This document shows positions 14,954 to 23,327 of a DNA stretch of 23,327 nucleotides, one piece after another; positions within the stretch are counted from its first letter, which is position 1, and each line of letters starts with the position of its first letter. Both the position numbers and the translations under genes were made by a program. Under the pieces are notes generated by a model. That model did no database searches. It had not been told where the DNA came from and saw only the letters and a list, made by a program, of their open reading frames with translations. Source of the stretch: Bifidobacterium breve (lineage in GTDB: Bacteria; Actinomycetota; Actinomycetes; S36-B12); NCBI GenBank assembly GCA_945870085.1, contig CAMBQX010000007.1, positions 1 to 23,327 on the forward strand. The letters are read 5' to 3'.

Positions 14954-16408
14954 TCATACCACAAGCGGCCGTGCCGTTGCCGCTATCGGAGCCGGCAGGT
15001 TAGTGGTACCCGTGAGGTACTTATCGACCGCTGCCGCACCGGCCCGCCCTTCGGCTATCGCCCAGACAATTAGTGACTGCCCGCGCCCAGCATCACCGCA
15101 CACATAAACCCCGTCGACGTCGGTGCGGTAATCCGGATAGCGCTTCACCAGGCCGCCGTCATCTAGATCCAAGCCCAACTGTTCTACTAGCGAACCCGGC
15201 TCTGGGCCGGTAAAACCCATCGCCAGGAGTACGACATCTGCCGGCAGCTCACGGGTTGATCCAGCGACCGGCTCGTAGACCCCATCGGATACCTCTACAT
15301 CCATGATTCGAATGCCCACCAGCTGCCCGGTGCCGTCATCAAGGAACGCTTCGGTAGAAACGGCAAATAGCCGTTCTCCGCCTTCCTCATGGGCGCTCGT
15401 CGTTCGGTAAGTCATCGGATAGGTGGGCCACGGCTGGGTGCCCGGTCGATCAGCCGGCGGCACCGGCAAGATCTCCAACTGAGTTACCGAGGCAGCGCCT
15501 TGACGGTGCGCGGTACCAAGGCAATCTGCGCCAGTGTCGCCGCCGCCGATGATTACCACGTGCTTACCGCTCATATCAAGTGGCGAACGAGTCAAATCAC
15601 CCTCTTGCACCCGGTTCGCTAACGGCAGTACTTCCATCGCCTGGTACACCCCGCGAAGTTCACGTCCGGTAATTGGCAGCTCACGCCACTTAGTTGCCCC
15701 TATCGCCAAGACCACCGCGTCGTAGCGTCGCCGCAGGTCCTGGCCGGTGATATCGATCCCGACATCGACTCCGGCGCGGAATTTAACCCCTTCGTTAATC
15801 AGTTGATCCAGCCTCTGATCAAGATGGATCTTTTCCATCTTGAACTCTGGAATGCCATAACGCAGGAGTCCGCCGATGCGATCTGCCCGCTCGTATACCG
15901 CAACCGTATGCCCGGCTCTGGCCAATTGCTGGGCTGCTGCTAAACCGGCGGGACCAGAGCCAATAACGGCGACCGTCTTACCCGATAGTCGCTCCGGTGG
16001 CTGCGGTGTAACCCAGCCCTGCTCCCAGGCTTTGTCAATAATCGAGACTTCAACCTGCTTGATAGTCACCGCATCAGAATTGATGCCAAGAACGCAAGCG
16101 GTCTCACACGGCGCCGGGCAAAGGCGACCGGTGAATTCCGGGAAATTATTAGTCGCGTGCAACCGCTCACTGGCTGCTCGCCAATCCCCGCGCCACACCA
16201 GTTCATTCCACTCGGGAATTAGATTGCCCAGTGGGCACCCGTTATGACAGAACGGGATACCACAGTCCATGCATCGACCGGCTTGTTTCTCCAACCGATC
16301 CGCGCCGAACTCCTGATACACCTCCCGCCAATCCTGTAAACGAATATCAACAGGGCGCCGGGTCGGGAGTTCGCGGTCCGATGTCAAAAACCCTTTTGGA
16401 TCAGCCAC
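14954..16408 (-). CDS. gltD: Glutamate synthase (NADPH) small subunit
   Basis: GltD takes electrons from NADPH through FAD and iron–sulfur clusters to GltB. The 484-residue protein has the N-terminal cysteine-rich domain with Cys46, 49, 54 and 58 (CMDCGIPFCHNGC) and Cys97, 101 and 105 (CPAPCETAC). The FAD dinucleotide fold VAVIGSGPAGLAAA starts near residue 145. The NADPH fold VVIIGGGDTGADC comes later, and the C-terminal FAD-contacting CGDAGRG near residue 447. The start is GTG, overlapping the gltB stop by 8 bases, with a strong GGGAGG ribosome binding site 5–6 bases upstream inside gltB. This coupling supports production of equal subunit amounts. Confidence 0.98.
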   Translation of the reverse strand: MADPKGFLTSDRELPTRRPVDIRLQDWREVYQEFGADRLEKQAGRCMDCGIPFCHNGCPLGNLIPEWNELVWRGDWRAASERLHATNNFPEFTGRLCPAPCETACVLGINSDAVTIKQVEVSIIDKAWEQGWVTPQPPERLSGKTVAVIGSGPAGLAAAQQLARAGHTVAVYERADRIGGLLRYGIPEFKMEKIHLDQRLDQLINEGVKFRAGVDVGIDITGQDLRRRYDAVVLAIGATKWRELPITGRELRGVYQAMEVLPLANRVQEGDLTRSPLDMSGKHVVIIGGGDTGADCLGTAHRQGAASVTQLEILPVPPADRPGTQPWPTYPMTYRTTSAHEEGGERLFAVSTEAFLDDGTGQLVGIRIMDVEVSDGVYEPVAGSTRELPADVVLLAMGFTGPEPGSLVEQLGLDLDDGGLVKRYPDYRTDVDGVYVCGDAGRGQSLIVWAIAEGRAGAAAVDKYLTGTTNLPAPIAATARPLVV

Positions 16409-19400
16409 GACTTCCTCCCAATACCAGCACTTCTGGGCTAAGCCCCTCTGCTAACGCCTGCTCACTTAGCGCTAATACGCGCTTCAAATCCTTCGGCATG
16501 ATCTTGGTGAATCGGTCACCACTTGCCGACCAATCCTCAAGTAGCAATCGTGCGACCTCGGATTGCGTTGCCTCAAAATGATCACGAATCATCAATTGCA
16601 ACTCGGCTAAATCTGATAACGAGAGTGGATCAAGATCGACCATTTCGGGGTTGACCATCCCCGGGAGTAGATCCAAGACATACCCGATACCGCCGGACAT
16701 CCCAGCACCCAGGTTGCGTCCGGTACTCCCCAAAACTACTACGCGGCCACCTGTCATGTATTCGCAGGCATGATCGCCAACACCTTCGACTACAGCGGTT
16801 ACCCCCGAGTTGCGGACACAAAAACGTTCACCCACTCGGCCGCGTAGAAAGATCTCACCGCTGGTGGCGCCGTATCCAATTACGTTTCCGGCGACGATGT
16901 TCGACTCGGCCAAAAATGTGGCTTTGGGGTCCGGATGCACCACAATCCGGCCGCCTGAAAGCCCCTTGCCGACATAGTCATTAGCGTCACCCACCAGGCG
17001 AAGAGTAACCCCTGCTGGGATAAATGCCCCGAAGGACTGCCCGGCAGAACCCACAAACGTCAAATCGATTGTCCCATCCGGTAACCCCGCACCACCATGT
17101 CGACGTGTCACCTCCGACCCCAACATCGTGCCGACCGTGCGATTAACATTGCGTATTGCCAAGTGAGCCCGCACCGGCTCGGCACTCTCCAATGCTGGTG
17201 CGCAAAGTGAAATCAATTCAATGTCCAGGGCCCGGTCTAATCCGTGGTCCTGTAAAACCTGCTGGTGGCGCGGTGCACTTGGATCGCCAGCAGGCACATG
17301 CAAAATGGGCTCGAGATCAAGGCCCGCCGTCTTCCAATGCTCGACCGCATTTTCGATATCCAAGAACTCAGCATGACCGACTGCTTCTACCAATGTGCGA
17401 AAACCCAGTTCAGCTAAATATTCGCGCACCTCTTCGGCGATGTACTCGAAGAAAGTCTCGACGAACTCCGGCTTACCCGTGAAACGCTCACGGAGAATTG
17501 GGTTCTGGGTCGCAACGCCGACCGGGCAGGTGTCGAGGTGACAAACCCGCATCATCACACACCCCATTACGACAAGTGGAGCAGTCGCAAACCCGTATTC
17601 CTCGGCACCGAGTAGTGCAGCTATAACAACATCGCGCCCAGTCTTCAGTTGACCATCTGTTTGAACAACAATCCGGTCTCTGAGCCCATTCAGCATCAGA
17701 GTTTGGTGCACCTCCGCCAGACCCAACTCCCAAGGTGAACCCGAATGCTTTAGTGAAGTAAGAGGCGAAGCACCGGTGCCCCCATCATGACCAGAAATCA
17801 GCACCACATCAGCGTGCGCTTTAGCCACGCCAGCAGCGACGGTACCCACGCCAACTTCGGACACCAACTTCACGTGAATACGAGCCCGTGGGTTCGCGTT
17901 CTTCAAGTCATGGATCAATTGCGCGAGATCTTCAATTGAATAGATGTCATGGTGCGGTGGCGGTGAAATTAGGCCCACCCCTGGGGTCGAATGCCGAGTC
18001 TTGGCGATCCACGGGTAAACCTTGTAACCCGGCAACTGACCACCTTCGCCAGGCTTTGCTCCCTGAGCCATTTTGATCTGAATGTCATCGCTGTTCACTA
18101 GATAATCACTCGTTACCCCAAAACGACCAGATGCAACCTGCTTAATGGCAGAGCGCTTTGAATCCCCATTTGGCATCACTTCATAGCGTTCGGGGTCTTC
18201 TCCCCCCTCGCCAGTATTGGATTTTGCACCCATGCGGTTCATCGCTATCGCCAAAGTCTCGTGGGCTTCAGAGGAGATAGACCCGTATGACATGGCTCCG
18301 GTGGAGAACCGTTTAATGATTGAGGCCGCCGACTCCACTTCATCAAGTGGCACCGCGGGTCTTAATCCGGCTCGCATCGTGAAAAGCCCACGCAATGTCA
18401 TCAGTCGCTCTGATTGGTCATTTACCCCGGCCGTGTATTGCCGGAAAATATCGAACCGCTTATTGCGAGTGGCATGCTGAAGTCGAAATACCGTCTCGGG
18501 ATCGAATAGATGCGGTTCACCCTCGCGCCGCCACTGGTACTCACCACCAACATTCAAGGTTCGGTGCGCTGGTGAAATGCCTGAAGGCGGGTATGCCACC
18601 GCATGACGCGCCGAGACTTCTTCGGCGAGCACATCTAGGCCCACTCCACCAAGTCGCGAAGAAGTTCCGGTGAAGTAGGCATCGACCACCGCCTGAGAAA
18701 GCCCGATTGCTTCAAAGATCTGCGCGCCCCGATAAGAAGCAACGGTTGAAACTCCCATTTTACTCATCACCTTGAGCAAGCCTTTGCCAAGTGACTTCAC
18801 GAGATTGCGCATTGCCCGCTCTGGACTAATTCCATCGATTAATCCACGTCTGGCTAAATCTTCAACCGACTCGACAGCCAGATATGGGTTCACCGCCGCC
18901 GCGCCGTAACCGATCAGCATTGCTACGTGGTGCACCTCACGCACATCCCCAGCTTCGAGAAGCATGGTCACCATGGTTCGCGTTTTGGTGCGCACTAGGT
19001 GATGGTGCACGGCAGCGCACAGCAGGAGCGATGGAATAGGGGCCTTGACAGCATCGCTGTCACGATCTGAGAGCACAATAAATCTCTTGCCCTGCCGGAT
19101 TACGGCATCGACTTCATTGAAAATCTCACTTAGTCGCCGCTCTAGCGCCTCGCCCCCTCCCGCCACCGGATAAAGCCCGGAGATGCGCACACCAGCGAAC
19201 CTAGGCATGGTGCCATCCGCATTGATATGTAAGATTTTTGCTAATTCATCGTTATCGATCACCGGGAACGGAAGTACTACCTGCATGCAGTGCCCCGCGG
19301 TTGATTCAAGTAAGTTGCCATCGGGACCAATGTGGCTTGAGAGAGATGTGACAATCTCTTCACGAATCGCATCAAGTGGCGGGTTAGTCACCTGAGCGAA

Positions 19401-20933
19401 TAACTGCTGAAAATAGTCGAACAGCAATCTCGGGCGATTCGAAAGTACCGCTATTGGGGTATCTGAACCCATGGACCCAATCGGTTCGGTGCCCATTCGA
19501 GCCATCGGCTCTAGAATGATTCTGAGTTCTTCGTCGGTATAGCCAAATGTTTGCTGGCGCCGAGCCACTGAATCGTGAGTATGCACGATGTGCTCGCGCT
19601 CCGGTAACTCCTCAAGGTGCACTAATCCGGCCGCGAGCCAATCCGCATATGGCTCAGCCGCAGCTAGTTCCGCTTTGATTTCTTCATCATCAATGATGCG
19701 CCCGGCGGCGGTGTCCACGAGGAACATTCGACCAGGCTGCAAGCGACCTTTGCGCACGATCGTGGCGGGATCAAAATCGAGCACCCCGGATTCAGAGGCC
19801 AGCACTACTAGCCCATCTTCGGTGACCCAATACCTACCCGGACGTAATCCGTTTCGATCCAGCACGGCGCCGATGATCGTGCCGTCGGTGAAGCACACAT
19901 TCGCCGGACCGTCCCAAGGCTCCATCAACGTCGAATGGAACTCATAGAAAGCTCGTCGAGCCGGATCAATATCGGGATGATTCTCCCAAGCCTCTGGAAT
20001 CATCATTAACACAGCATGAGGCAGCGAACGACCGCCTAAATGAATCAACTCAAGTACTTCATCAAATGACGCCGAGTCACTGCCTCCCCTAGTGCAGATC
20101 GGAAATAGCCGGGTCATATCACCGGGGATAATTGATGACGTGAGCATGGACTCACGAGCCTGCATCCAGTTTCGGTTCCCTTGAACCGTGTTAATTTCAC
20201 CATTGTGCGAGATAAACCGATATGGGTGTGCAAGTGGCCACGAAGGGAAAGTATTGGTCGAAAACCGTGAATGTACGAGGGCTAGTGTCGACGTCATTTG
20301 CTCATCCGAAAGATCTGGATAGAACGGCTCAAGTTGACCCGTGGTTAACATTCCCTTGTAAACAATCGTGCGCGAGGAAAGTGAAGAGAAATAGATATCG
20401 GTTTCACGCTCAGCGCGCTTTCGAACCGCATACACCTGACGATCAAGAGCCAGGCCACTTAGCCCCTGGGGTGAACTCAAGAAGAGTTGCTCGAAGTTCG
20501 GCATCACGCTCTGAGCAGTAATGCCGACCAACGTTGGATCCGTAGGAACCGCACGCCAGCCCAAAACCAATAGTCCTTCATCGCGCGCGATTCGCTCCAC
20601 CGTGCTTTTGCTCGCGGCAACCTGCGTGTCAGTCTCCGGTAAGAACGCAATGCCTACCGCATATTGCCCCGCTGGTGGAAGTTCAAATGCCACGTTTGCG
20701 CGCAGGAAGGTATCGGGCACCTGCAGTAATATGCCGGCTCCATCGCCACTATCTGGCTCACTCCCTGAGGCGCCACGATGATCAAGGTTTCGCAACGCCG
20801 TCAAAGCTTTGGCAATCACCCCATGGGAACCGGCCCCGGTGAGCGTTGCGACGAAAGCGACACCGCAGGCATCATGTTCGCGCATCGGGTCATACAAACC
20901 CTGCGCCAAAGGTAAGTTGGTCTGCACAGACAT
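16401..20933 (-). CDS. gltB: Glutamate synthase (NADPH) large subunit
   Basis: GltB makes glutamate from glutamine and 2-oxoglutarate, linking ammonia assimilation to carbon flow. The 1510-residue length is normal. The amidotransferase nucleophile is Cys23 in EHDACGVAF. By family knowledge the first 22 residues are removed to expose it. The FMN/synthase domain contains GEGGEDPERY, SGHDGGTGASP and the [3Fe-4S] ligands in GCVMMRVCHLDTCPVG (C-x5-C-x4-C). The C-terminal GXGXG domain has GGAGLPDGTIDL and repeated GGRVVVLG/GGRIVV units. I place the start at ATG 20933 because GAAAGGG lies 5 bases upstream. The preceding TTG at 20936 is in frame and less likely. The gene is followed by overlapping gltD and preceded by a 100-base leader with a possible promoter and hairpin. 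Confidence 0.98.
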   Translation of the reverse strand: MSVQTNLPLAQGLYDPMREHDACGVAFVATLTGAGSHGVIAKALTALRNLDHRGASGSEPDSGDGAGILLQVPDTFLRANVAFELPPAGQYAVGIAFLPETDTQVAASKSTVERIARDEGLLVLGWRAVPTDPTLVGITAQSVMPNFEQLFLSSPQGLSGLALDRQVYAVRKRAERETDIYFSSLSSRTIVYKGMLTTGQLEPFYPDLSDEQMTSTLALVHSRFSTNTFPSWPLAHPYRFISHNGEINTVQGNRNWMQARESMLTSSIIPGDMTRLFPICTRGGSDSASFDEVLELIHLGGRSLPHAVLMMIPEAWENHPDIDPARRAFYEFHSTLMEPWDGPANVCFTDGTIIGAVLDRNGLRPGRYWVTEDGLVVLASESGVLDFDPATIVRKGRLQPGRMFLVDTAAGRIIDDEEIKAELAAAEPYADWLAAGLVHLEELPEREHIVHTHDSVARRQQTFGYTDEELRIILEPMARMGTEPIGSMGSDTPIAVLSNRPRLLFDYFQQLFAQVTNPPLDAIREEIVTSLSSHIGPDGNLLESTAGHCMQVVLPFPVIDNDELAKILHINADGTMPRFAGVRISGLYPVAGGGEALERRLSEIFNEVDAVIRQGKRFIVLSDRDSDAVKAPIPSLLLCAAVHHHLVRTKTRTMVTMLLEAGDVREVHHVAMLIGYGAAAVNPYLAVESVEDLARRGLIDGISPERAMRNLVKSLGKGLLKVMSKMGVSTVASYRGAQIFEAIGLSQAVVDAYFTGTSSRLGGVGLDVLAEEVSARHAVAYPPSGISPAHRTLNVGGEYQWRREGEPHLFDPETVFRLQHATRNKRFDIFRQYTAGVNDQSERLMTLRGLFTMRAGLRPAVPLDEVESAASIIKRFSTGAMSYGSISSEAHETLAIAMNRMGAKSNTGEGGEDPERYEVMPNGDSKRSAIKQVASGRFGVTSDYLVNSDDIQIKMAQGAKPGEGGQLPGYKVYPWIAKTRHSTPGVGLISPPPHHDIYSIEDLAQLIHDLKNANPRARIHVKLVSEVGVGTVAAGVAKAHADVVLISGHDGGTGASPLTSLKHSGSPWELGLAEVHQTLMLNGLRDRIVVQTDGQLKTGRDVVIAALLGAEEYGFATAPLVVMGCVMMRVCHLDTCPVGVATQNPILRERFTGKPEFVETFFEYIAEEVREYLAELGFRTLVEAVGHAEFLDIENAVEHWKTAGLDLEPILHVPAGDPSAPRHQQVLQDHGLDRALDIELISLCAPALESAEPVRAHLAIRNVNRTVGTMLGSEVTRRHGGAGLPDGTIDLTFVGSAGQSFGAFIPAGVTLRLVGDANDYVGKGLSGGRIVVHPDPKATFLAESNIVAGNVIGYGATSGEIFLRGRVGERFCVRNSGVTAVVEGVGDHACEYMTGGRVVVLGSTGRNLGAGMSGGIGYVLDLLPGMVNPEMVDLDPLSLSDLAELQLMIRDHFEATQSEVARLLLEDWSASGDRFTKIMPKDLKRVLALSEQALAEGLSPEVLVLGGSRG

Positions 20934-20954
20934 CAAAGCCCTTTCGCCGTCGCG

Positions 20955-20983
20955 CCACCCTTCGGCAATAGCTCAGAAGGTGG
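20955..20983 (-). other. Hairpin in the gltB leader
   Basis: On the minus strand CCACCTTC pairs with GAAG(G)GTGG: an 8-bp stem with one bulged base around a 12-base loop that can itself form a small GC-UAUU-GC pair. It lies 21 bases upstream of the gltB ATG and just before the ribosome binding site. No U-tract follows, so it is not a standard terminator. It could be a regulatory or mRNA-stabilising element; its role is unknown. Confidence 0.4.
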
Positions 20984-21016
20984 ATTCGACAGGACGACGT
21001 TGGCCTATCGGACGAA

Positions 21017-21044
21017 ATAATACCCCATTGAAATTAGGTGTCGC
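21017..21044 (-). promoter_or_regulatory. Candidate sigma-70-type promoter for gltBD
   Basis: On the minus strand GCGACA (21044–21039; four of six matches to TTGACA) is separated by 16 bases from TATTAT (21022–21017; one mismatch to TATAAT). The −35 overlaps the lgt stop codon, and the predicted start would leave a leader of about 75–80 bases before gltB. This is the best promoter-like match I found between genes, but it is only a pattern match. Confidence 0.4.
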
Positions 21045-21939
21045 TCTCCACTCCCGATGTGGAGTGAAAATCACCTGACGCAGTGGTGGAAACCGCCGGG
21101 TCGGCCGCGACGCTTTCGCGGCCCGGCCGCCGCCGGGCTGAAATAATCAGGTAGACCAGAGCCCCGATGCCAACAAGTAGTGCGGTCCAGATATTTAGTC
21201 GAAGGCCCAGAATTGAATTGGCCGTATCAATGCGTAGGGACTCGATCCATAAACGCCCAGCGCAGTACAACGCGACATAGAGGGCAAATACCCGGCCGTG
21301 CCCCATGTTAAATCGCCTATCAGCCCAAATGAGAACAGCGACGATACCCAGTAGCCAAATAGACTCATAGAGGAAAGTCGGCTGGAAGGTGGAGAAACTT
21401 TCGTAGCCGGTGGGCCGGTGTGCGGGATCAATTTCAAGTGCCCACGGCAAAGTCGTCGGGGCACCAAAGAGTTCTTGGTTAAACCAATTACCAAAGCGGC
21501 CGATCGCTTGCGCCAAGGCAATACCCGGGGCAATCGCGTCGGCGATCGGAGGCAGCGCCACTTTCGCGCGCTTGGCCCCGATCCAGGCACCTAGGGCGCC
21601 GAGGGTCACCGCGCCCCAAATACCGAGCCCACCGTCCCAGATTCGAAATGCTGCGGCTAATCCGCGGCCATCGGGGCCGAAGTAAAGTTGTGCATCAGTT
21701 ATCACGTGGTAGAGCCGGCCGCCGACGATGCCAAATGGCACCGCCCAGATCGCGATATCGGTGATCAACCCGGGCCTACCACCGCGAGCCAGATAGCGCT
21801 TATTGCCGAGCCACACCGCAACCACGATGCCGATGACGATCAAAAGGGCATACGCCCGGATCGGAATCGGACCAAGCTCCCATACCCCAGCCGGTGGGCT
21901 AGGGATAAATGCTGGCGCCGAACCACCACCAGCACTCAC
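21034..21939 (-). CDS. lgt: Prolipoprotein diacylglyceryl transferase
   Basis: Lgt moves a diacylglyceryl group from phosphatidylglycerol to the lipobox cysteine of prelipoproteins in the cytoplasmic membrane. The 301-residue protein shows several hydrophobic segments (for example residues 28–44, 60–76, 103–121, 205–219, 225–240 and 252–268). It carries the family signature GRFGNWFNQE at 147–156, whose Arg148 matches the essential Arg143 of E. coli. The GRLWIESLR segment supplies the second key Arg. At WDGGLGIWG (101–109) a Trp stands where E. coli has His103; I recall this as common in actinobacteria. A cytoplasmic Ser/Thr/Asp-rich tail of about 30 residues ends the protein. The start is GTG, 14 bases after the upstream gene, with a weak ribosome binding site. 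Confidence 0.97.
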   Translation of the reverse strand: MSAGGGSAPAFIPSPPAGVWELGPIPIRAYALLIVIGIVVAVWLGNKRYLARGGRPGLITDIAIWAVPFGIVGGRLYHVITDAQLYFGPDGRGLAAAFRIWDGGLGIWGAVTLGALGAWIGAKRAKVALPPIADAIAPGIALAQAIGRFGNWFNQELFGAPTTLPWALEIDPAHRPTGYESFSTFQPTFLYESIWLLGIVAVLIWADRRFNMGHGRVFALYVALYCAGRLWIESLRIDTANSILGLRLNIWTALLVGIGALVYLIISARRRPGRESVAADPAVSTTASGDFHSTSGVESDT

Positions 21940-21953
21940 GAGAGACCCGATCC

Positions 21954-22751
21954 CTATTTTGCCGCCTCAGCAGCAACGGCCGCTTCCAGGGCAACGGGAT
22001 CGGAAAGGACACCGCCATCGAGCAGAACGCCGTTTAGAAACCCGGCCGGGGTGCCGGGCACCTCCTCTTTGAGGAAACTGTCATAGCTATTTGCGGCCCA
22101 ACCGGTGTAAGTACGATCTGCAACACAACTGTTAAATGTGTCAAGTGCCGGACCGGCGATACCAGCGTCTGCGGCAAAAGTCAGTAATTGCTCGTCGCTG
22201 TAACCATCACCTTCGGTCGCGGGCTGATTCTTGTACACCAAATCGTGGAACTCCAGCGCCTTGCCGGCATCAGCGGCGCAGCCCCAAGCCGCAACCGCCC
22301 GAACTGATGCGTCGTTACCTACTCGCAAGTCCAAGAACGTGGTCGGGCGCCAGATCAGTTTAACCTTGCCTTCGTCAGCGAGCTTGACAATGCCAGCACC
22401 GTTTTTCTCTTCCAAAGCCGCACATGATGGGCACTGGAAGTCCTCCCAGATCGTCAGCACCGGGACACCTTCAGCACCGGGGTTGTATGGCAGGCCGTAC
22501 TCATTGGGATCACCGGACGCAATCACCCCTGTCGGAAGGGCCGCAGCCGCATCCGCGGGCACCGTGGCTGGCGTGCCGGTGGTGTCGGTGCTCTTTGCAA
22601 CCACGGCGATTGCGATGATCCCGACGACTACAACTAGCACCGTGACCGCACCAAAAATGCGGATTGTGCGCTCTCGGCGCTTCTCACCGGACTGCGACGC
22701 AGCCCGTGCTGCCGCTGCCTTGTCACGCCGATTCTTGCCGCCCTCGCTCAT
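21954..22751 (-). CDS. Membrane-anchored DsbA-like thiol–disulfide oxidoreductase
   Basis: The 265-residue protein has a basic cytoplasmic start (residues 1–31), one transmembrane helix (about 32–52) and an Ala/Pro/Thr linker. An extracytoplasmic thioredoxin-fold domain of the DsbA/DSBA_2 kind follows. The active-site motif is CPSC at 107–110, after the strand VLTIWEDFQ, and the cis-proline is Thr234-Pro235 in VPGTPAGFLNG. Two further cysteines (158 and 209) could form a structural disulfide. It probably introduces or shuffles disulfides in exported proteins. The ATG has GAGGGAG about 8 bases upstream. Its position between trpA and lgt pairs it with another envelope-maturation enzyme, and similar neighbours occur in other actinobacteria. 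Redox partner (VKOR or DsbB) and substrates are not visible here. Confidence 0.9.
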   Translation of the reverse strand: MSEGGKNRRDKAAAARAASQSGEKRRERTIRIFGAVTVLVVVVGIIAIAVVAKSTDTTGTPATVPADAAAALPTGVIASGDPNEYGLPYNPGAEGVPVLTIWEDFQCPSCAALEEKNGAGIVKLADEGKVKLIWRPTTFLDLRVGNDASVRAVAAWGCAADAGKALEFHDLVYKNQPATEGDGYSDEQLLTFAADAGIAGPALDTFNSCVADRTYTGWAANSYDSFLKEEVPGTPAGFLNGVLLDGGVLSDPVALEAAVAAEAAK

Positions 22752-22775
22752 CTGCAGTACTCCCTCAGGTCAAGA

Positions 22776-22788
22776 AATTGAGTCAATT
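22776..22788. repeat. 13-base palindrome in the trpA–oxidoreductase gap
   Basis: AATTGA-G-TCAATT is a perfect odd palindrome with 6-base arms, 24 bases upstream of the oxidoreductase ATG, in a 76-base gap (22752–22827). It could be a binding site for a dimeric regulator, but the AT-rich sequence makes chance plausible. I see no convincing promoter or terminator in this gap. Confidence 0.3.
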
Positions 22789-22827
22789 GAAAACCACTAA
22801 AGGCCAACGGTACGGGACCTAGCCCAC

Positions 22828-23327
22828 TCACCGGTGAACCCCCTCGGCCAGTTCGCCGGCAAGGGTGCGAACAGCGGCGAGCGCGGCTGGAAGATCTACC
22901 GCTTGTCGGATACAGCGGACAAAAGCCGAGCCCACGATCACCCCGTCGGAATAGGCCGCCACCTCCTGGGCCTGCGCCCCTGTTGACACCCCGAGGCCAA
23001 CTGCAATAGGTAAGTCGGTGGCCAGCCTGGCTCGGGCTACCAAGCCCTGGGCCCCAGCACCGACTTGGCTTCGCGCCCCGGTCACGCCCATTGTTGACGC
23101 GGCGTAGACGAACCCTGAAGTGTTTTTAACTACCGTCACGATTCGATCGTCGGTTGATGATGGCGCCACCAGGCAAAGCCGGTCAATCTCATTGGCCTTG
23201 GTTGCAGCTAGCCATGGGCCGGCCTCCTCCGGGGTTAAGTCCGGGGTAATTACCCCATTGCCGCCGGCAGCTGCCAGTGCGACCGCAAACCGCTCAACAC
23301 CGTAACGCTCAATTGGGTTCCAGTAGG
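22828..23327 (-). CDS. trpA: Tryptophan synthase alpha chain, C-terminal part (5' end outside the window)
   Basis: TrpA cleaves indole-3-glycerol phosphate to indole and glyceraldehyde 3-phosphate and passes indole to TrpB. The frame is open to the right edge and gives 165 residues, starting YWNPIERYG. The family pattern is clear: YWNPIERYGVERF, then GVITPDLTPEEA (the flexible loop 6 region), LVAPSSTDDR and GFVYAASTMGVTGAR. The phosphate-binding end has VGLGVST and DGVIVGSAFV. The catalytic Glu and Asp, which precede this part in the family, lie outside the window. A GTG at 23169 is an internal valine, not a start. trpA upstream of lgt is a conserved actinobacterial arrangement, and the rest of the trp genes are expected to the right. 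Confidence 0.96.
   Translation of the reverse strand, partial: YWNPIERYGVERFAVALAAAGGNGVITPDLTPEEAGPWLAATKANEIDRLCLVAPSSTDDRIVTVVKNTSGFVYAASTMGVTGARSQVGAGAQGLVARARLATDLPIAVGLGVSTGAQAQEVAAYSDGVIVGSAFVRCIRQAVDLPAALAAVRTLAGELAEGVHR

Noticed and set aside
23167..23169. GTG at 23169 as the start of a 113-residue protein
   Set aside because: The frame continues upstream to the window edge with clear TrpA sequence, so this is an internal valine.
1..23327. Mobile elements, CRISPR arrays, tRNA or rRNA genes, phage or defence systems
   Set aside because: No transposase, repeat–spacer pattern, tRNA cloverleaf or defence-type domain was seen; nearly all of the sequence is accounted for by conserved metabolic genes.

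Overview
The window is a compact block of housekeeping metabolism from an actinobacterial chromosome (Actinomycetota). The gene orders trpA–lgt–gltBD–pyk and pyrR–pyrB–pyrC–carA–carB–…–pyrF–gmk–rpoZ–coaBC–metK–priA are typical of that phylum. Sequence variants point the same way, for example CoaBC with PAMHTEMW, CarA with GICFGNQ, and a PyrR RNA site overlapping a ribosome binding site. GC content is moderate by eye (somewhere in the 50s), lower than Streptomyces or Mycobacterium. A streamlined, perhaps aquatic, lineage is possible, but I cannot name a genus.

Every gene I can support lies on the minus strand, so transcription runs from the right edge to the left edge. From the right: the 3' part of trpA (tryptophan synthase alpha); a membrane-anchored DsbA-like thiol oxidoreductase; lgt (lipoprotein diacylglyceryl transferase); gltB and gltD (glutamate synthase large and small subunits); and pyk (pyruvate kinase). 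A short leader follows with a convincing PyrR-binding RNA hairpin. Then comes a tightly packed pyrimidine operon: pyrR, pyrB, pyrC, carA, carB, pyrK, pyrD, pyrF. It continues with almost no spacing into gmk, rpoZ, coaBC and metK, and into the first 44 codons of a gene that is probably priA, at the left edge.

The genes form a logical unit. CarAB, PyrB, PyrC and PyrDK take bicarbonate and glutamine nitrogen to orotate, and PyrF makes UMP. The orotate phosphoribosyltransferase gene pyrE is missing and must be elsewhere. PyrR senses pyrimidine nucleotides and probably blocks its own ribosome binding site. GltBD supplies glutamate and consumes glutamine, the nitrogen donor for CarA. Gmk (GMP to GDP), RpoZ (RNA polymerase omega), CoaBC (coenzyme A), MetK (S-adenosylmethionine) and the probable PriA tie nucleotide supply to transcription, cofactors and replication restart. 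Most neighbouring genes overlap by 1, 4 or a few bases, which suggests translational coupling.

I found no mobile element, CRISPR array, rRNA, tRNA or clear sign of horizontal transfer, and no gene-free stretch above 300 bases. The more interesting points are: the PyrR-type leader; an in-frame 12-codon mini-ORF ending in TAG that exactly fills the carB–pyrK gap; the absence of the mIHF gene between pyrF and gmk; a Bacillus-like pyrK–pyrD–pyrF module with a type 1 PyrF; and a hairpin in the gltB leader. I do not see evidence for an undescribed biological system.
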